From Saprospiraceae bacterium (GTDB lineage Bacteria; Bacteroidota; Bacteroidia; Chitinophagales; Saprospiraceae), in NCBI GenBank assembly GCA_007125435.1, contig SLDF01000090.1, forward strand, positions 1 to 9,995: DNA of 9,995 nt, given 5' to 3'. The notes below the pieces were generated by a model that was not told where the DNA came from, did no database searches, and was given only the letters and a program-made list of their open reading frames with translations. Shown in pieces: positions 1 to 7,302 of this stretch. Both the position numbers and the translations under genes were made by a program. The stretch's first letter is position 1. Each line of letters begins with the position of its first letter.

Positions 1-2180
1 CCATTTGACCATTCGTAGGTGAAGGCATTGGGGTTAGCTACATCATAGGTTATTGTACCAAGATTATCTTCATCCACTTCTAGTCTAAGCTCGTCTGTAG
101 GATAATCCTGATAATCTATAAAAACGTGACTAATAGCTCTACATCCAGTAGTATCTGTCACTGTAACTGCATACCTATATCTTCCACCAATATCTTCTAC
201 AACTGTGATATGGTCATTGTTAGAGCCATCATGCCACTCATAATTAAAGGGTTGTCCATTACCACCGGTTATATTCGGCGTTATTAAAAAGGAGTCGCCA
301 ACGCACAATGGCCCAGTCTCATCTAGCTCAACAAAAAACTGAGGTAATACCCTCACCGTGATCATCGTCTCCTCTGCTGAATAGCAACCTATGGAATCAG
401 TACCGCCAACAAAGTATAAGACATCTAAGGTATCTGACGTTGTGTTACAAAGTCGTTGTCTGATAGCGTCTGTAGTCGTACCGTGAGAACCACCAATAAT
501 ACCGGATGGTCTCTCAATAGTAAAAGTAAACTCTGTGTTAGGTCCAGCCTCGTCGGCATATAGAAAAATCTCGGTCGTGTCGCATGAGCACAATTCAAAG
601 GTATTGTCCGGACTATCTGTATAGACATTACAACCAAAACAGCAAATCATATTGGCATTGAAATAATGTGGTTGATCCTTTAGGCATGCATCTGATTGAG
701 TAGACACCCAACAGCCTGTTTGAAAATCAGAGAATACAAAAAACTGAATACCACAATCAAGAACATTCTGAGTCGGGCTACACTCTTCAAAAGGTTTGGT
801 TCTCAGAATAAAGTTGAAACTACCTCCACAGGTGCCTACACAGGGTGCTCCCCATGTGTTATTAGGATTACCTAAGTCATGTGTACCGCATTGCCCAGGC
901 TGATTGATGTGGTACCATCCGGCAGGCATCAATGTGCCTTGTGTCAGGTGCTCTCCTTCACATGATGGATCTAACCAATAACAAAGTTTGATATCACCGC
1001 TAACAGGATCGTCATAAGTAAATACAAAAGTGTTATCGAGATTATATGTAACTACTCCTTCATCAAACCAAGTCCAGTTACCATAGTTAGGAAGTGTGGA
1101 TGATTCAATGTCCCAACACTCACCAAATATTGGTATAATAGCGTGAGGCCATTGTATGCCATTCCCAACAGACGTAAATGACCAATTGAAAGTAAAGCTG
1201 ACCTGCTCATTAGGGAAATAAGGGCCTTCAAGAGATCCACCAATTGATCGAGCATTAACTATTAACTCTCCGCCTGTAAAGCAAGAACTACCGGTGCTTT
1301 GGAGGAGTGACACACATAGTTCGAAGTTGCCAGGATTACGGGAATCATTCGTGACTGCGATATATACGTCTTGACTTGGGCTGACACCAATACCCAGAAG
1401 ATTGACTGTTCCGTTACTACCAACATTACATTGACTAAGTGGTGTCAGAGAGTTACAGTTACCTCTAAATGCTTGTACTTTTGGAGCCATCAAGGATTGA
1501 TCATGGCTTGTCACTGTGAGACTAAGACTATTTGCGCCCATTGACCAGGGTATGGTTACTTTAAACCAGGCAATGCCACTATTGTATGTGCAATCACCTA
1601 ATGTTAAATTTTCACCGCAATTACCAATATTACAGCCATCAACACAGACTATAGTATTGAAATCACTTATGTCCAATTCAATAGCATCTTCACAATCAAA
1701 ACTTACTTCACACTCCGATGGTGTGGTGACCTCACTAGCAGTAAAACAAAATGTTCCCTGATGTGCACTGGTTGTACCTACATATAAGTAATAAGTACCG
1801 GGACTGGCACAATATTTTGTGATGGTTTCCTTCTCGCTAAAACAGTAAGCATCAAATGTAGAAAAACTAAATTCTCCAGAACATCCACCGTTAAATCTAC
1901 CAATGACCAATTGGTATTCACAACAAGACTCTCCGGTGAAGTCAATTTCTACGCCGGCATTATCCGGTGATATCTCGAATTTGTACCATGAACTACTTCC
2001 TACCAATGTAGGGCAAGGAACTTGACTTGGTGGTGGGTTGTAAATATTAAAGACTGTCTGTCCACAATATTCTTGATCAAATGAAATGGTCTCTGCGTCA
2101 CAGGGCTCTTGTGCCATTACTGTTGAGACACTGACCAAGTGAAAAATTAAAAATAAAGTTGTGTAGTAGTAATTAACCAT
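1..2180 (-). CDS. Large Cys-rich secreted multidomain protein, PKD-like (partial; C-terminus beyond left edge)
   Basis: Reading the minus strand from ATG at 2180 gives 726 codons with no stop up to position 1, so the gene continues off the window. Residues 1-23 are a signal peptide with a hydrophobic core (LFLIFHLVSVSTVMA) and a likely cut before Q24. Residues 27-150 and 157-292 look like two copies of one beta-rich module (Cys-rich start, SSWYKFEI versus IAWFKVTI in the middle, a TYYLYV/VYIAV strand, then GTFCFT/GNFELCV). Residues 300-530 hold a Trp/Cys/Gly-rich region with NNTWGAPC. Residues 612-690 are PKD-like, with PLCVGDSF, YEWHDGS and VTDTTGC. I count about 38 Cys in about 703 mature residues. 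In Bacteroidota such proteins are usually exported by type IX secretion and anchored or released at the surface. The C-terminal sorting domain that would prove this is outside the window. Exact function is unknown; adhesin or matrix protein is inference. Confidence 0.88.
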   Translation of the reverse strand, partial: MVNYYYTTLFLIFHLVSVSTVMAQEPCDAETISFDQEYCGQTVFNIYNPPPSQVPCPTLVGSSSWYKFEISPDNAGVEIDFTGESCCEYQLVIGRFNGGCSGEFSFSTFDAYCFSEKETITKYCASPGTYYLYVGTTSAHQGTFCFTASEVTTPSECEVSFDCEDAIELDISDFNTIVCVDGCNIGNCGENLTLGDCTYNSGIAWFKVTIPWSMGANSLSLTVTSHDQSLMAPKVQAFRGNCNSLTPLSQCNVGSNGTVNLLGIGVSPSQDVYIAVTNDSRNPGNFELCVSLLQSTGSSCFTGGELIVNARSIGGSLEGPYFPNEQVSFTFNWSFTSVGNGIQWPHAIIPIFGECWDIESSTLPNYGNWTWFDEGVVTYNLDNTFVFTYDDPVSGDIKLCYWLDPSCEGEHLTQGTLMPAGWYHINQPGQCGTHDLGNPNNTWGAPCVGTCGGSFNFILRTKPFEECSPTQNVLDCGIQFFVFSDFQTGCWVSTQSDACLKDQPHYFNANMICCFGCNVYTDSPDNTFELCSCDTTEIFLYADEAGPNTEFTFTIERPSGIIGGSHGTTTDAIRQRLCNTTSDTLDVLYFVGGTDSIGCYSAEETMITVRVLPQFFVELDETGPLCVGDSFLITPNITGGNGQPFNYEWHDGSNNDHITVVEDIGGRYRYAVTVTDTTGCRAISHVFIDYQDYPTDELRLEVDEDNLGTITYDVANPNAFTYEWSN

Positions 2181-2547
2181 AGGTGTATGTATTTTAGAGC
2201 GATTTCATTAACAAAGATTTCCAGCGAACAGGACAAAGTCATTTGCGATCATCTTGCTCCAGCTTATTGATTTATTATTTCTTGTTCTTGAATCACTTGC
2301 TTTTAATTGTGACTCTACTCAGATGTCCAATAAATCAAAGTTTTACCTGTACGTGTATGCTTCAGGGATTAATAGATATATGCTATTTTAAACAAATATA
2401 ATTATTCTTTTCGGAAAGGGATCAAAATGCCATGGTTTTTGTTATGAATTTGTTAACATTCTGTACTTTGAAAATCAAGTTTGATAAATTATTATAAGGA
2501 TTGGTACTTATAAATTGGATGCATATAATTATATCACTTTTGGCATC

Positions 2548-2660
2548 ACCCTCGTCCTATCGTCCTCGGGTCGCTACGCTCCGGGGCTCGCTATTCGCTA
2601 GGTCCTTCGGACTCACTCGCATGCGCTCGTGACCCACTACGCATCGCTGATGCATGACCG
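2548..2660. repeat. GC-rich hairpin-rich intergenic island, candidate dispersed repeat
   Basis: About 62% of bases 2541-2660 are G or C, inside flanks that are strongly AT-rich. The island contains several small dyads: GTCC-TTC-GGAC (2602-2612), CGCATGCG (2618-2625) and GCATC-GCT-GATGC (2641-2653). It also carries two related direct units, TCGCTACGCT (2571-2580) and TCGCTATTCGCT (2588-2599). It has no sensible reading frame. Its left end (2551-2573) recurs inverted at 4998-5020 with 21 of 23 bases identical, which supports a repeated element rather than unique sequence. It could be a REP-like element, a structured terminator cluster or a remnant of a small non-autonomous mobile element. Confidence 0.6.
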
Positions 2661-2762
2661 GAATTAAGGACATTTTGAAGTGCACCCATAGATAAATATA
2701 ATTTTATAAAAAATATGAATTCGGAATGTTATAGCTTGGTGACAGATCTTTGTGTATAAATT

Positions 2763-2770
2763 TATTTTTG
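2763..2770 (+). promoter_or_regulatory. Candidate -7 box (TATTTTTG) for the 502-residue protein gene
   Basis: TATTTTTG matches the Bacteroidota -7 consensus TAnnTTTG. A TTG lies upstream at 2736-2738, with a 24-bp spacer that is slightly longer than usual. Transcription would start near 2777, giving a leader of about 60 nt before the ATG at 2836. The surrounding sequence is so AT-rich that a chance match is possible. Confidence 0.33.
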
Positions 2771-2835
2771 CAATTTTGCATTTTGATCTAATTTTGTGAG
2801 CAATAGTATGATTTATTTTAAGTACAAGGTGCCTA

Positions 2836-4344
2836 ATGTTTTATTTTCGTAACATAATCAAAGATGCGCTGAATCAAAGAATTCTCTTTTTGGGAACCTC
2901 AATGATACTTTTTTTTTGTATACCTTGTCTAAGTCAATCTGAACAGATAGAATGGAGTGATGGTATTTATGAACTTAATGAAAAAATGAGGCGCAAATGC
3001 GGTCTTTTTAGAGAGTTTCGAGATGGTTTTGATAAAGCGCTATTGTTAAAATCCAGTGATTCGAGCTATTTTGTTAAAATATTCAGAAGTTTTGATGATC
3101 AAAGCTATCAGGTTAGAATCGATATTAGTCCAGAAGAGTTGTCTGATATTCAATATACAGTGGATAAGCAGTTAGTCTTCATAAATGAATATGACAAAAC
3201 AATGGATAGCTTGAGCGGCAATACTATGCTTGTTATAGCTAATGGCATTCATGGTTTAGCATATGGGGCACTTTTAGCCTTTGCCACCAGAGAGTTTTCT
3301 TATACTGAAGTTGTGACTCCAACAGGTAATCCGTTTATTCCTACAATGGTTACAGTTGAAAGAGTGTCTAATCTTAATTTTATGCATTACGCACTTGGGA
3401 CAATGACTCCTTTAGTCAATGGTGGTGTTGTTTACTTAGCCAATAGAGATAGGAACGTTAGACCTGCTGATGTCAATATGTTTATCAATGGTGCGAGTTT
3501 GGGATATCTTAATGGCTTAAGTCTGCTGTCTACGACAAAAAACAATAGAATTTTTGATCGTACAAGAGCTAATAGAGTAGAGTATCTATCTCTTTTAGGC
3601 ACTAGCCTACTTCAGGGATGGCTTTCTTATCATATATCTAAAGGGTATAATTTTACCTACACTCAGTCAGTTGCATTTAATACTGGAAGTATAATGGGTA
3701 TGGGCAGTTCTTACATGTTAATGCTCGCCGCTAGAGAATTATCAGATATGAACGCCAGTTCTGCTGTGGGCATTTACACCGTAGCTGGTTCTGTAACAGG
3801 AGGGATTATAACCAACGCAATACATAAAAAAAGACCAAGGTCAATCGGAGATTACCGTTTTATCAATTCAATGGCGCTTATTGGTGGAGGACTAGGATTT
3901 GTCTCGCTTGAGGAAGTTGGCATATTTGAATCATATCTAAGTAGTGGATTAGGTGCGATATGTGGACTTTCAGTGGGCTATGCTTCTACGAAATATACAA
4001 AGTTTACTTCCAGACAAGGTCATTTCAATCTTTTAGGCGGAGTTTTGGGAGGTGGACTATTAGGCTTGGGAGTGGGTGAACTTTTTGGGTTCCGTGCTGA
4101 TTACGTGATCAGACACGCTACTTTTGGAGCCCTTGCCGGATGGGTCACTACCTACTTTTTGTCAAAGGAAAAGAGAAACCGAACTCACCGTGATAGTCCT
4201 ATGACTGGCTTTTGGAGTTCTTCTGCTCAGTTTCAGTTTAATCCTGCAGGTCTTGTATTCCTTAATAATTCACACGAGCGCCAAACACGGATGATGCAGC
4301 ATAATATTTATCCAAGCCTTTTAACACTGAATGTAAAGCTGTAA
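2836..4344 (+). CDS. Exported protein of unknown function with glycine-rich hydrophobic segments
   Basis: I do not recognise this 502-residue protein. It begins with basic residues and a hydrophobic stretch (about 16-32), then CLS|QS, a typical Bacteroidota signal peptidase I site before Gln, so export is likely. Residues 35-130 are polar and look like a folded periplasmic domain. From about 131 to 442 there are about ten hydrophobic Gly/Ala/Ser-rich segments (near 131-150, 183-202, 214-232, 250-268, 278-298, 308-328, 343-357, 366-382, 397-416, 426-442), including GGVLGGGLLGLGVG. This suggests a polytopic membrane protein with glycine-zipper-like packing. A short basic stretch (KEKRNRTHR, about 444-452) follows, then an amphipathic tail ending in TLNVKL. 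The ATG at 2836 is the start that keeps the signal peptide. The next plus-strand gene lies 93 bp downstream. Function and whether it sits in the inner or outer membrane are unknown. Confidence 0.8.
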   Translation: MFYFRNIIKDALNQRILFLGTSMILFFCIPCLSQSEQIEWSDGIYELNEKMRRKCGLFREFRDGFDKALLLKSSDSSYFVKIFRSFDDQSYQVRIDISPEELSDIQYTVDKQLVFINEYDKTMDSLSGNTMLVIANGIHGLAYGALLAFATREFSYTEVVTPTGNPFIPTMVTVERVSNLNFMHYALGTMTPLVNGGVVYLANRDRNVRPADVNMFINGASLGYLNGLSLLSTTKNNRIFDRTRANRVEYLSLLGTSLLQGWLSYHISKGYNFTYTQSVAFNTGSIMGMGSSYMLMLAARELSDMNASSAVGIYTVAGSVTGGIITNAIHKKRPRSIGDYRFINSMALIGGGLGFVSLEEVGIFESYLSSGLGAICGLSVGYASTKYTKFTSRQGHFNLLGGVLGGGLLGLGVGELFGFRADYVIRHATFGALAGWVTTYFLSKEKRNRTHRDSPMTGFWSSSAQFQFNPAGLVFLNNSHERQTRMMQHNIYPSLLTLNVKL

Positions 4345-4355
4345 CGTAGATAAGT

Positions 4356-4379
4356 AGAACAAATATTAATGTTCTTTTG
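4356..4379 (+). terminator. Weak candidate terminator after the 502-residue protein gene
   Basis: AGAACA (4356-4361) pairs with TGTTCT (4370-4375) across an 8-base AT loop, and the run of T continues through 4378. The stem has only six pairs, two of them G:C, so it would be weak. It starts 12 bp after the stop codon, which is the expected place. Confidence 0.28.
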
Positions 4380-4437
4380 TCATTAATGTCGATGTTGTTT
4401 TAATAACAAAATAATATCTTAGAAAAAATTACTGATC

Positions 4438-4806
4438 ATGCCTAAGCAATTCATATTTGTCTATAACGCCGATGCAGGTATCTTAAACATGGCAGCCGAT
4501 TGGCTCCATAAGATAGTGAGTCCAAAGACATATCCTTGTTCTTTGTGTGCTTTGACATACGGTCATTTTGGTGAGAAAAAGGAATGGAGACAGTTTCTGG
4601 AAGAGTTATCGATAGATGCAGTTTTTCTGCACAAGGACGAATTTGAAGAGCAGTATCCAGGAGTTGTCTTCGAATTGCCATGTGTACTTGTGAAAGAAAA
4701 TGATCATCTATCTGAAGCTCTTAGTGCGTCAGATATGAATACAATGAAAACGCTTTCTGAGCTAAAAAGTGGGCTAAGAAGACTGACCTCGGAATCTGAT
4801 TCGTAA
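4438..4806 (+). CDS. Small conserved protein with YPCxLC motif, function unknown
   Basis: This 122-residue protein has no signal peptide or membrane segment, so it is probably cytoplasmic. It opens with a beta strand and loop, FIFVYNADAG (5-14), then HKIVSPKTYPCSLCALTYGHFG (24-45 region) containing the Cys34-x-x-Cys37 pair, then KKEWRQFLEEL, FLHKDEFEEQYP (63-74) and LPCVLV (80-85). From memory this arrangement is a conserved small family in Bacteroidota and cyanobacteria. Its members have sometimes been labelled GTPase, but no G1 P-loop or other GTPase motif is visible here, so I do not use that name. The CxxC pair next to YP could bind metal or act in redox chemistry, which is inference. The C-terminal 20 residues are polar and probably flexible. 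It lies 93 bp after the upstream gene and is convergent with the gene at 5038-6075. Confidence 0.82.
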   Translation: MPKQFIFVYNADAGILNMAADWLHKIVSPKTYPCSLCALTYGHFGEKKEWRQFLEELSIDAVFLHKDEFEEQYPGVVFELPCVLVKENDHLSEALSASDMNTMKTLSELKSGLRRLTSESDS

Positions 4807-4891
4807 GGATAATTCGGGTTGATCTATCTTTTTTATTCTACTATTTCCAAGTGTAACTTCAAGTGGGTGAGGGGTAGAAATGGATATGAAG

Positions 4892-4963
4892 TAGTGGCGA
4901 ATGGCAGCAGTATACTCAGGATAGTGGCGACCAGCGGAAGCCGATATTCCTGAGCATATACTG
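4892..4963. repeat. Structured intergenic segment: 9-bp direct repeats and imperfect inverted repeat
   Basis: TAGTGGCGA occurs at 4892-4900 and again at 4922-4930, 30 bp apart. Around the second copy, 4908-4921 (CAGTATACTCAGGA) is the reverse complement of 4948-4963 (TCCTGAGCATATACTG) apart from a two-base CA insertion. This would form a 14-pair stem with a bulge and a 26-base loop. It sits between convergent genes and has no T-run directly after either arm, so a classical terminator is uncertain. Confidence 0.5.
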
Positions 4964-4990
4964 CCCATGAGACACTGCTGAATAGGAATG

Positions 4991-5034
4991 AATGACCCGA
5001 CCCGACGACGATAGGAGGAGGGGCACCCCCAAAG
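4991..5034. repeat. Second, inverted partial copy of the GC-rich intergenic repeat
   Basis: Bases 4998-5020 match the reverse complement of 2551-2573 at 21 of 23 positions; both mismatches are C/G swaps. The similarity probably continues to about 5034: GG, then CCC, then an AAAG-type end are shared with the outer flank of the first copy, although the bases between differ. The segment contains a GGGG-CA-CCCC dyad (5019-5030) that on the minus strand lies just after the stop codon at 5038. It may help to end transcription of the lipoprotein gene, but no T-run follows. Confidence 0.5.
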
Positions 5035-5037
5035 AAA

Positions 5038-6075
5038 TTATCTATCGTTATCTATATCTATGTGGTAAATGTCCATGAAGATGGGAAGATGGTCGCTCGT
5101 GCCGCCATAGTAATTGGGGCCGCCGTATGTGCGATTGGGCGTGCGTCCGAAACGCGGGTGGTCAAAAATGAGGAAGGGCGGATCAAATACTGTGAATTCA
5201 TAAAATTTAAGACCCGATGTCGATGTATTCGTCATGTGCTCACTGATGATAAACTGATCCAGCATATTCCAGGTGCCGCGGTAGTTGTAAGTGCCCTTGC
5301 CTTTCTTGTGGGCTTTGTGGGCTGCATTGAACAGGGCAAAGGGTGTTTTGTTTTTCTGACTATCGATGATGCGTTTTATGCTTTTATTTGACGGTTCGTC
5401 ATTAAAGTCACCCATGATGATGATGTTGGGTTGATGACGGTGGGATTTCAATAGATTGATGTGATTGATCAGGGTGTCGGCAGCTGCCAAACGCCTGTGT
5501 TCGCTCTGGGCAAGTCCACCTCGACGAGAAGGCCAGTGATTAATATATAAGTCAAGAGTATCTTGAGTCGGTAAAAATATACCGGTGACATAAAGTATAT
5601 CTCTGGTGAAACGATCGACCCCGTTGATGTCAATCTGTAATGGCAAGGCTTCATCTGCTAAGGGTCTGAAATATTCAGGTTGATACAATAAAGCGACATC
5701 AATACCACGATTATCAGGAGATTCGTGATGAATAAAACTATAATAAGGCTTTCCAATGGCCTTGCAAAAGTCATTGAGCACCAGGGCATTCTCTACCTCT
5801 GCCAGCCCAAGAATAGGTGGATGGTCCATGTCTTCTACGACTTTAGCGAGGTCTACAAGCTTCTTATTGTATCGCTCAGTATTCCATCTGGCTCTCGAGC
5901 CGGGAGTGAAATTTAAGTCATCTTTCATGGGATTGGGGATGGTATCGAATAGGTTTTCGACATTGTAAAAGGCTATGCGGAAGGTCTGATCAGGGCGATT
6001 TTGCGAACAGCCTATGAACGTAGAGGAGAGTATGAACAGGATTAATAAACAAAGAACGTGCAATCGATGATTCAT
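5038..6075 (-). CDS. Endonuclease/exonuclease/phosphatase-family lipoprotein
   Basis: The 345-residue product begins with a hydrophobic signal ending in a lipobox-like FIG-C23, so it is probably lipidated; F at -3 is less usual than L. The mature part is a complete EEP fold (DNase I/AP endonuclease/phosphatase superfamily, metal-dependent phosphodiester hydrolysis). The visible landmarks are FYNVENLFD with N38 and N41, LAEVEN with metal-binding E93, RGIDVALLY with D126, INHWPSRRGG with H180, GDFNDEP with D223 and N225, W269..D273 in the TWNMLDQF strand, and SDHLP with catalytic H329. All core residues are present, so it should be active. Substrate (nucleic acid, lipid or sugar phosphate) cannot be told. 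An extracytoplasmic site suggests extracellular DNA or phosphate scavenging, which is inference. It starts 17 bp after the aroC stop, so the two are probably co-transcribed. Confidence 0.9.
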   Translation of the reverse strand: MNHRLHVLCLLILFILSSTFIGCSQNRPDQTFRIAFYNVENLFDTIPNPMKDDLNFTPGSRARWNTERYNKKLVDLAKVVEDMDHPPILGLAEVENALVLNDFCKAIGKPYYSFIHHESPDNRGIDVALLYQPEYFRPLADEALPLQIDINGVDRFTRDILYVTGIFLPTQDTLDLYINHWPSRRGGLAQSEHRRLAAADTLINHINLLKSHRHQPNIIIMGDFNDEPSNKSIKRIIDSQKNKTPFALFNAAHKAHKKGKGTYNYRGTWNMLDQFIISEHMTNTSTSGLKFYEFTVFDPPFLIFDHPRFGRTPNRTYGGPNYYGGTSDHLPIFMDIYHIDIDNDR

Positions 6076-6092
6076 ATATATGTGGTTTTGTA

Positions 6093-7190
6093 TTATGATT
6101 GAAGTAAGAATGCTAACTGGTCACTTTTGCTCAGCAGTAGATGGTCTGCCATGACCAATGCAGCCATAGCGTCCACTATTGGCACAGCCCTGGGTAAAAC
6201 ACACGGATCATGTCTCCCTTTGCCCTTAATGATAGTATCTTGTCCCTGCTCATCGACAGAAGGTTGGTCCGCCATCAAGGTGGCTACGGGCTTAAACACA
6301 GCATTGAAAGTAATAGGCATGCCGTTTGAAATTCCACCTTGAATGCCTCCGCTGTTATTGCTTTTTGTCTTGATTTTGCCGTCAGTCTTATAAAATGCAT
6401 CATTGTGTTCAGACCCTTTCATCACAGCGGCTCCAAATCCGGATCCGATTTCAAAGCCTTTGCAGGCATTGATACTAAGCACGGCCTTAGCCAGATCTGC
6501 CTCAAGCTTATCAAACACAGGTTGCCCCAAGCCAACGGGAGCTTTGTCAATGACACAAGTAACTATGCCTCCAACGGTATCGCCGGATTTGCGAATGGAC
6601 TTGATGTAATCTTCCATCTCATGAGCAAGCTCTTTGTCAGGACATCTTACAATGTTGGAGTCGATGGTGTCATAGCATAAACCTTCCGGTATGTTTTCTA
6701 ACCTCAGATGACCAATCTGGCGGACAAAGCTGTGGACAGTCACGCCAAAATACGAAAGCAGCTTGATGGCAACAGCTCCTGCGGCAACTCTGGCAGCCGT
6801 CTCTCTCGCTGAAGAGCGGCCGCCTCCTCTATAGTCACGGTGACCAAATTTCTTGTCCCAGGTAAAATCCGCATGAGATGGCCGGTACTTATTTTTAATA
6901 TGGCTATAATCTCTGGAACGCTGATCTTCGTTTTCCAGGATGATGCTTATGGGCGTCCCAAGTGTCTTACCTTCGAATACGCCTGACAAAATGCGAGCAG
7001 TATCTGATTCTTTACGCTGAGTCACGATGGAAGACTGACCAGGTCGCCGTCTGTTTAACTGCACCTGTATATCCGAAATGTCTAATTCAATACCTGCCGG
7101 GCAGCCATCAATTGTCACTCCAATAGCCGGACCATGAGACTCACCAAATGTAGTAATTCTGAATAAGTGACCAAATGTGTTACCTGCCAT
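6093..7190 (-). CDS. aroC: Chorismate synthase
   Basis: Chorismate synthase converts 5-enolpyruvylshikimate-3-phosphate to chorismate in the cytoplasm, using reduced FMN. It is the last common step to Phe, Tyr, Trp and folate precursors. The 365-residue protein has the family's usual length and all three signature regions: FGESHGPAIGVTIDGCP (15-31) with catalytic His19, the block from SHADFTW (His106) to RGGGRSSARETAARVAAGA (121-139), and GRHDPCVLPRAVPIVDAM (325-342). The RRRPGQ loop (47-52) and the GGIQGGISNG stretch (281-290) are also intact. Translation from ATG at 7190 starts directly with the conserved MAGNTFGHLFRITTFGESHG, so the start is secure. No Shine-Dalgarno is visible, as is common in Bacteroidota. 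It is the first gene of a minus-strand pair with the EEP lipoprotein gene and has no other shikimate genes beside it in this window. Confidence 0.97.
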   Translation of the reverse strand: MAGNTFGHLFRITTFGESHGPAIGVTIDGCPAGIELDISDIQVQLNRRRPGQSSIVTQRKESDTARILSGVFEGKTLGTPISIILENEDQRSRDYSHIKNKYRPSHADFTWDKKFGHRDYRGGGRSSARETAARVAAGAVAIKLLSYFGVTVHSFVRQIGHLRLENIPEGLCYDTIDSNIVRCPDKELAHEMEDYIKSIRKSGDTVGGIVTCVIDKAPVGLGQPVFDKLEADLAKAVLSINACKGFEIGSGFGAAVMKGSEHNDAFYKTDGKIKTKSNNSGGIQGGISNGMPITFNAVFKPVATLMADQPSVDEQGQDTIIKGKGRHDPCVLPRAVPIVDAMAALVMADHLLLSKSDQLAFLLQS

Positions 7191-7302
7191 ATTACTTATT
7201 TACAGATGTATCAATTTATATTTGCTGTGCGGATTGAACCCGATTTATGCATTAAAAAATGTCTACCCGCCAATTTACTATTGCATCATGCAGGTATCAC
7301 TG

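Larger units (their letters stand above)
2181..2835. other. 655-bp intergenic region between divergent genes
   Basis: I see no convincing gene here on either strand; frames are short and broken by many stops. Most of the region is very AT-rich, as expected for divergent promoters of the secreted-protein gene (leftward) and the 502-residue protein gene (rightward). The exception is a GC-rich island at about 2548-2660, listed separately. Leftward, AATCTTTG (minus strand, 2219-2212) is one base off the Bacteroidota TAnnTTTG box and sits about 32 bp before the ATG at 2180, but no well-spaced TTG accompanies it. Confidence 0.6.

Noticed and set aside
425..1761. Short frames at 425-637, 1052-1255 and 1516-1761
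   Set aside because: They lie inside the continuous 726-codon minus-strand frame, which has a signal peptide and protein-like composition; these are other-frame shadows.
4807..4840. Possible intrinsic terminator with the T-run near 4829-4834 after the small YPCxLC gene
   Set aside because: The T-run is present but no stem longer than four pairs could be found directly before it.
4774..4968. Minus-strand frame for a 64-residue peptide
   Set aside because: It overlaps the end of the real gene at 4438-4806 and crosses the hairpin and direct repeats; no recognised motif or signal for translation.
5062..5968. Plus-strand frames within 5062-5968
   Set aside because: They are shadows of the EEP lipoprotein gene on the minus strand, whose catalytic motifs are all intact.
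6127..6680. Plus-strand frames within 6127-6680
   Set aside because: They are shadows of aroC, which is complete with all signature motifs on the minus strand.
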